A stretch of 38,416 nt of DNA from positions 1-38,416 of IMG/VR virus record IMGVR_UViG_3300042569_002692; one strand, given 5' to 3'. The DNA comes from a virus. The translations under genes and the position numbers were made by a program. Below the pieces are notes generated by a model. The model had not been told where the DNA came from and did no database searches. It saw nothing but the letters and a program-made list of their open reading frames with translations. Below are positions 36,672-38,416 of this stretch, piece by piece (the stretch's first letter is position 1; each line of letters opens with the position of its first letter).

Positions 36672-38416
36672 ATGTCAAAGCCTCCCTACGATCCGAGTCG
36701 GCCGTTTGACGAGAAACCGCCGTTCGATCCAAGCCTGCCTACATCGGACAAGCCGCCGTTTGATCCCAGCCAACCGACGACGTTCGGCGGTGGCCAGGCA
36801 CGGGTGACGGTTTACAACAACCACGAAGATCAATACGGCTCGGAGTCCGCCCGGAAGAACCCGCTCACCGGCAAGCGGCAGTCGCAGGAAGGCGTGACGA
36901 TCGCGGTCGATCCCAAGGTCATTCCCTACGGGAGCCGGGTGAAGATCCCGGCGCTGGCCGAGATGAGCGCGAACAAGGACGGGGTGTTCATCGCCCATGA
37001 CACGGGCGGCGCGGTGAAGAGCCGCAAGGCGTCCGGCGGGAAGGAGCCGGTGATCGATGTGTATGTGGCCGGGCAGAACCGCCCAGAGGCGAATGCCCGC
37101 ATGGCGGCGCTGGATTCCGCGATCGCGCAGATGAGCAACGGCTCAGGAAATTTGGACTTTGAGTTGCTCGACCCGGCGCCCGCTCAGAAACTCGACGGGG
37201 ACACGGGCACGGGCCGGATCCGATCGGGCCTCTCGACTTTCGCGCAGACGGCCGAGGCCGGGCTGGGCAAGGCGGTGGAAGGGCTCGGGACGCTGGGCGC
37301 TCAGGTGGTGTCGGCTGTGCAAGGCACGGGCACGCCGCAGGAGGCGGCGGCGGAGGAGCGCAGTTTGCGCCAGATCATCGCCAAGGCGAAGGCCGCGCCG
37401 GACTTTCCCCAGAAAGACGCCCGGCTCGCTGAACTGGAGCAACGGCTGGCCACGCTCGGTTCTTCCAAAGACATTCTCCAGGTGCCGGATGCGATCCGGT
37501 CCGCAGGCCGTGCGGTGGTGGCCGATGCGGAGGATCGGTTCACGCCCAACCCGGCTTATGCAGGGGAGTTTTTCGCGGAGACGGTGCCGCAAGTGGCCGG
37601 GAGCGCGGTGCAGTCGGTCGCGCCGTTCCTTGTGCCCGGGGTGGGCCCCGCGCTCGGGACTGCGCAGATGTTCGCGCAGACTTACCAAGACACTTACGAG
37701 AAGAACCGAGCCAAAGGTGTGGATGAGGAGGAGGCGATCCGGAGAGGGTTGCTCAACGGGATTGTGTCCGGTGGCCTGGAGCCGATCGGCGGCGGGATTG
37801 TGGCGGGTGCGATGAAGAAGCTCGCCGCTGGAAAGGCCGCGCAAGGGGTGGGCCGGGCGATCGTGCAAGGCTCGGCTGGCGAAGGGGTGACGGGTTCGTT
37901 GCAGGAGACGGCTTCGCAGGTGATCAACCGGGAGCAGCTCGACCCGGCGCAGATCGCGAAGGCCGGGGCCCTGGAGTTTCTCGGCGGTTTGATGATGACG
38001 GGCGGGGCCGCCGGTGTGGGCAGGGTGGCGCAACGGTTTGCCACGCCGCAGCCAGGCGACCAAGCCGCCGCGCCCGCGACCGCAAACCTCGCTTCGCTTT
38101 CGGTGGGTGCCACGGAGCTCACGCCCGAGGAAGCCGCGCTCTTTGCCGCGGCACCCGCAGCGCAGGCGGCGCCCGCAGCGCAGGCCGCCCCGGTGGCGGC
38201 GCCTGCTCCGGTGGCAACGCCCGCTCCGGTGGCAACGCCCGCCCCGGTGGCAACGCCCGCCCCGGTGGCAACGCCCGCCCCGGTGGCAACGCCCGCTCCG
38301 GTGGCAACGCCCCCCCCGGTGGCGGCGGTTGATCAAGATCCGACCGATCGGTCAGATCCGACCGATCCGACCGATCTTTCCAGCGCCCCGGCACCCGCGC
38401 CGCAACCCGCACCCCC
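36672..38416 (+). CDS. Giant polyvalent ejection protein, N-terminal part (continues at 1)
   Basis: First 540 or so codons of the 1962-codon gene, which runs off this end and continues from base 3 at the start of the window in the same frame. It opens with three repeats of the type KPPFDPS (residues 4-33). A 3D domain of the MltA-type lytic transglycosylase family follows (about 45-140). It shows VTIAVDPKVIPYGSRVKIP (D80), FIAHDTGGAVKS (D110) and VIDVYV (D129), the three aspartates that name the domain. A helical, partly hydrophobic region follows (FFAETVPQVAGSAVQSVAPFLVPGVGPALG). The end is a VATPAP repeat. It should open the peptidoglycan during ejection. Confidence 0.85.
   Translation, partial: MSKPPYDPSRPFDEKPPFDPSLPTSDKPPFDPSQPTTFGGGQARVTVYNNHEDQYGSESARKNPLTGKRQSQEGVTIAVDPKVIPYGSRVKIPALAEMSANKDGVFIAHDTGGAVKSRKASGGKEPVIDVYVAGQNRPEANARMAALDSAIAQMSNGSGNLDFELLDPAPAQKLDGDTGTGRIRSGLSTFAQTAEAGLGKAVEGLGTLGAQVVSAVQGTGTPQEAAAEERSLRQIIAKAKAAPDFPQKDARLAELEQRLATLGSSKDILQVPDAIRSAGRAVVADAEDRFTPNPAYAGEFFAETVPQVAGSAVQSVAPFLVPGVGPALGTAQMFAQTYQDTYEKNRAKGVDEEEAIRRGLLNGIVSGGLEPIGGGIVAGAMKKLAAGKAAQGVGRAIVQGSAGEGVTGSLQETASQVINREQLDPAQIAKAGALEFLGGLMMTGGAAGVGRVAQRFATPQPGDQAAAPATANLASLSVGATELTPEEAALFAAAPAAQAAPAAQAAPVAAPAPVATPAPVATPAPVATPAPVATPAPVATPAPVATPPPVAAVDQDPTDRSDPTDPTDLSSAPAPAPQPAP
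38210..38310 (+). repeat. 18-bp tandem repeat (VATPAP)
   Basis: Six copies of GGTGGCAACG spaced exactly 18 bases apart (38210, 38228, 38246, 38264, 38282, 38300) encode VATPAP in the linker of the giant protein. The contig ends within this region, so the true copy number may differ from what is assembled. Confidence 0.85.
38290..38416. repeat. Terminal overlap, right copy
   Basis: Identical to bases 1-127. It includes the last two VATPAP units and 90 or so bases of non-repeat sequence, so the closure is not caused by the tandem repeat alone. Confidence 0.95.

Overview
The window is a complete genome of a temperate, short-tailed (podovirus-type) tailed phage or prophage, assembled as a circle. 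The first 127 bases are repeated exactly as the last 127 bases, and one reading frame runs across that junction, so the unique map is 38,289 bp. Base composition is GC-rich and coding density is high. The host cannot be named from sequence alone. The SSB style, the secreted RHN...C..CGG cysteine protein and PTD/VATPAP-type low-complexity repeats would fit Verrucomicrobiota or a neighbouring phylum, but this is only a weak inference. The attachment site contains the 5' half of a bacterial tRNA-Thr(TGU).

Layout. (1) Positions 1-4271 hold the C-terminal three quarters of a giant ejection protein of 1962 codons that begins at 36672. (2) Positions 4354-8219 form the lysogeny region, mostly on the minus strand: tyrosine integrase, attP with a tRNA half and integrase arm-type repeats, a small HTH protein, a DUF932 protein and an XRE-type repressor. 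One plus-strand membrane-anchored protein (7383-7787) is embedded there. A divergent control region (8220-8301) separates the repressor from rightward early genes. (3) Positions 8302-20000 carry the early/middle rightward block: small translationally coupled genes, an excisionase-like protein, an HTH protein, a replication initiator with origin-like iterons inside its gene, a DnaB helicase, SSB, a zinc-ribbon protein, large terminase and more small coupled genes. The block ends at an intrinsic terminator at 19971-20006. (4) Positions 20199-38416 carry late genes: scaffold, major capsid, decoration-like protein, T7 gp11-like adaptor, fibre-like protein, lysis genes, portal, beta-propeller tail protein, tail fibre, internal virion proteins, a PAPS-reductase-family enzyme, a SET-domain protein and the start of the giant ejection protein.

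How it works together. No polymerase gene is present, so replication probably uses the phage initiator, helicase and SSB with the host replisome. The integrase acts at attP. The repressor controls the 8220-8301 switch and perhaps a second TTGCG-rich control region at 7199-7382. The giant protein has a 3D-type peptidoglycan-cleaving domain, a zincin-like motif and hydrophobic segments. With two smaller internal proteins it should form the ejection apparatus.

Most notable observations: an att-like element at 10200-10278, in direct orientation with attP, so the two bracket the repressor and excisionase-like genes; an origin-like array of three 33-bp repeats plus a 34-bp palindrome inside the initiator gene; a C-terminal GHxYxYNAxTxxWE tail shared by the lysogeny-region membrane protein and an internal virion protein; and a PAPS-reductase/SET gene pair inserted among ejection genes.
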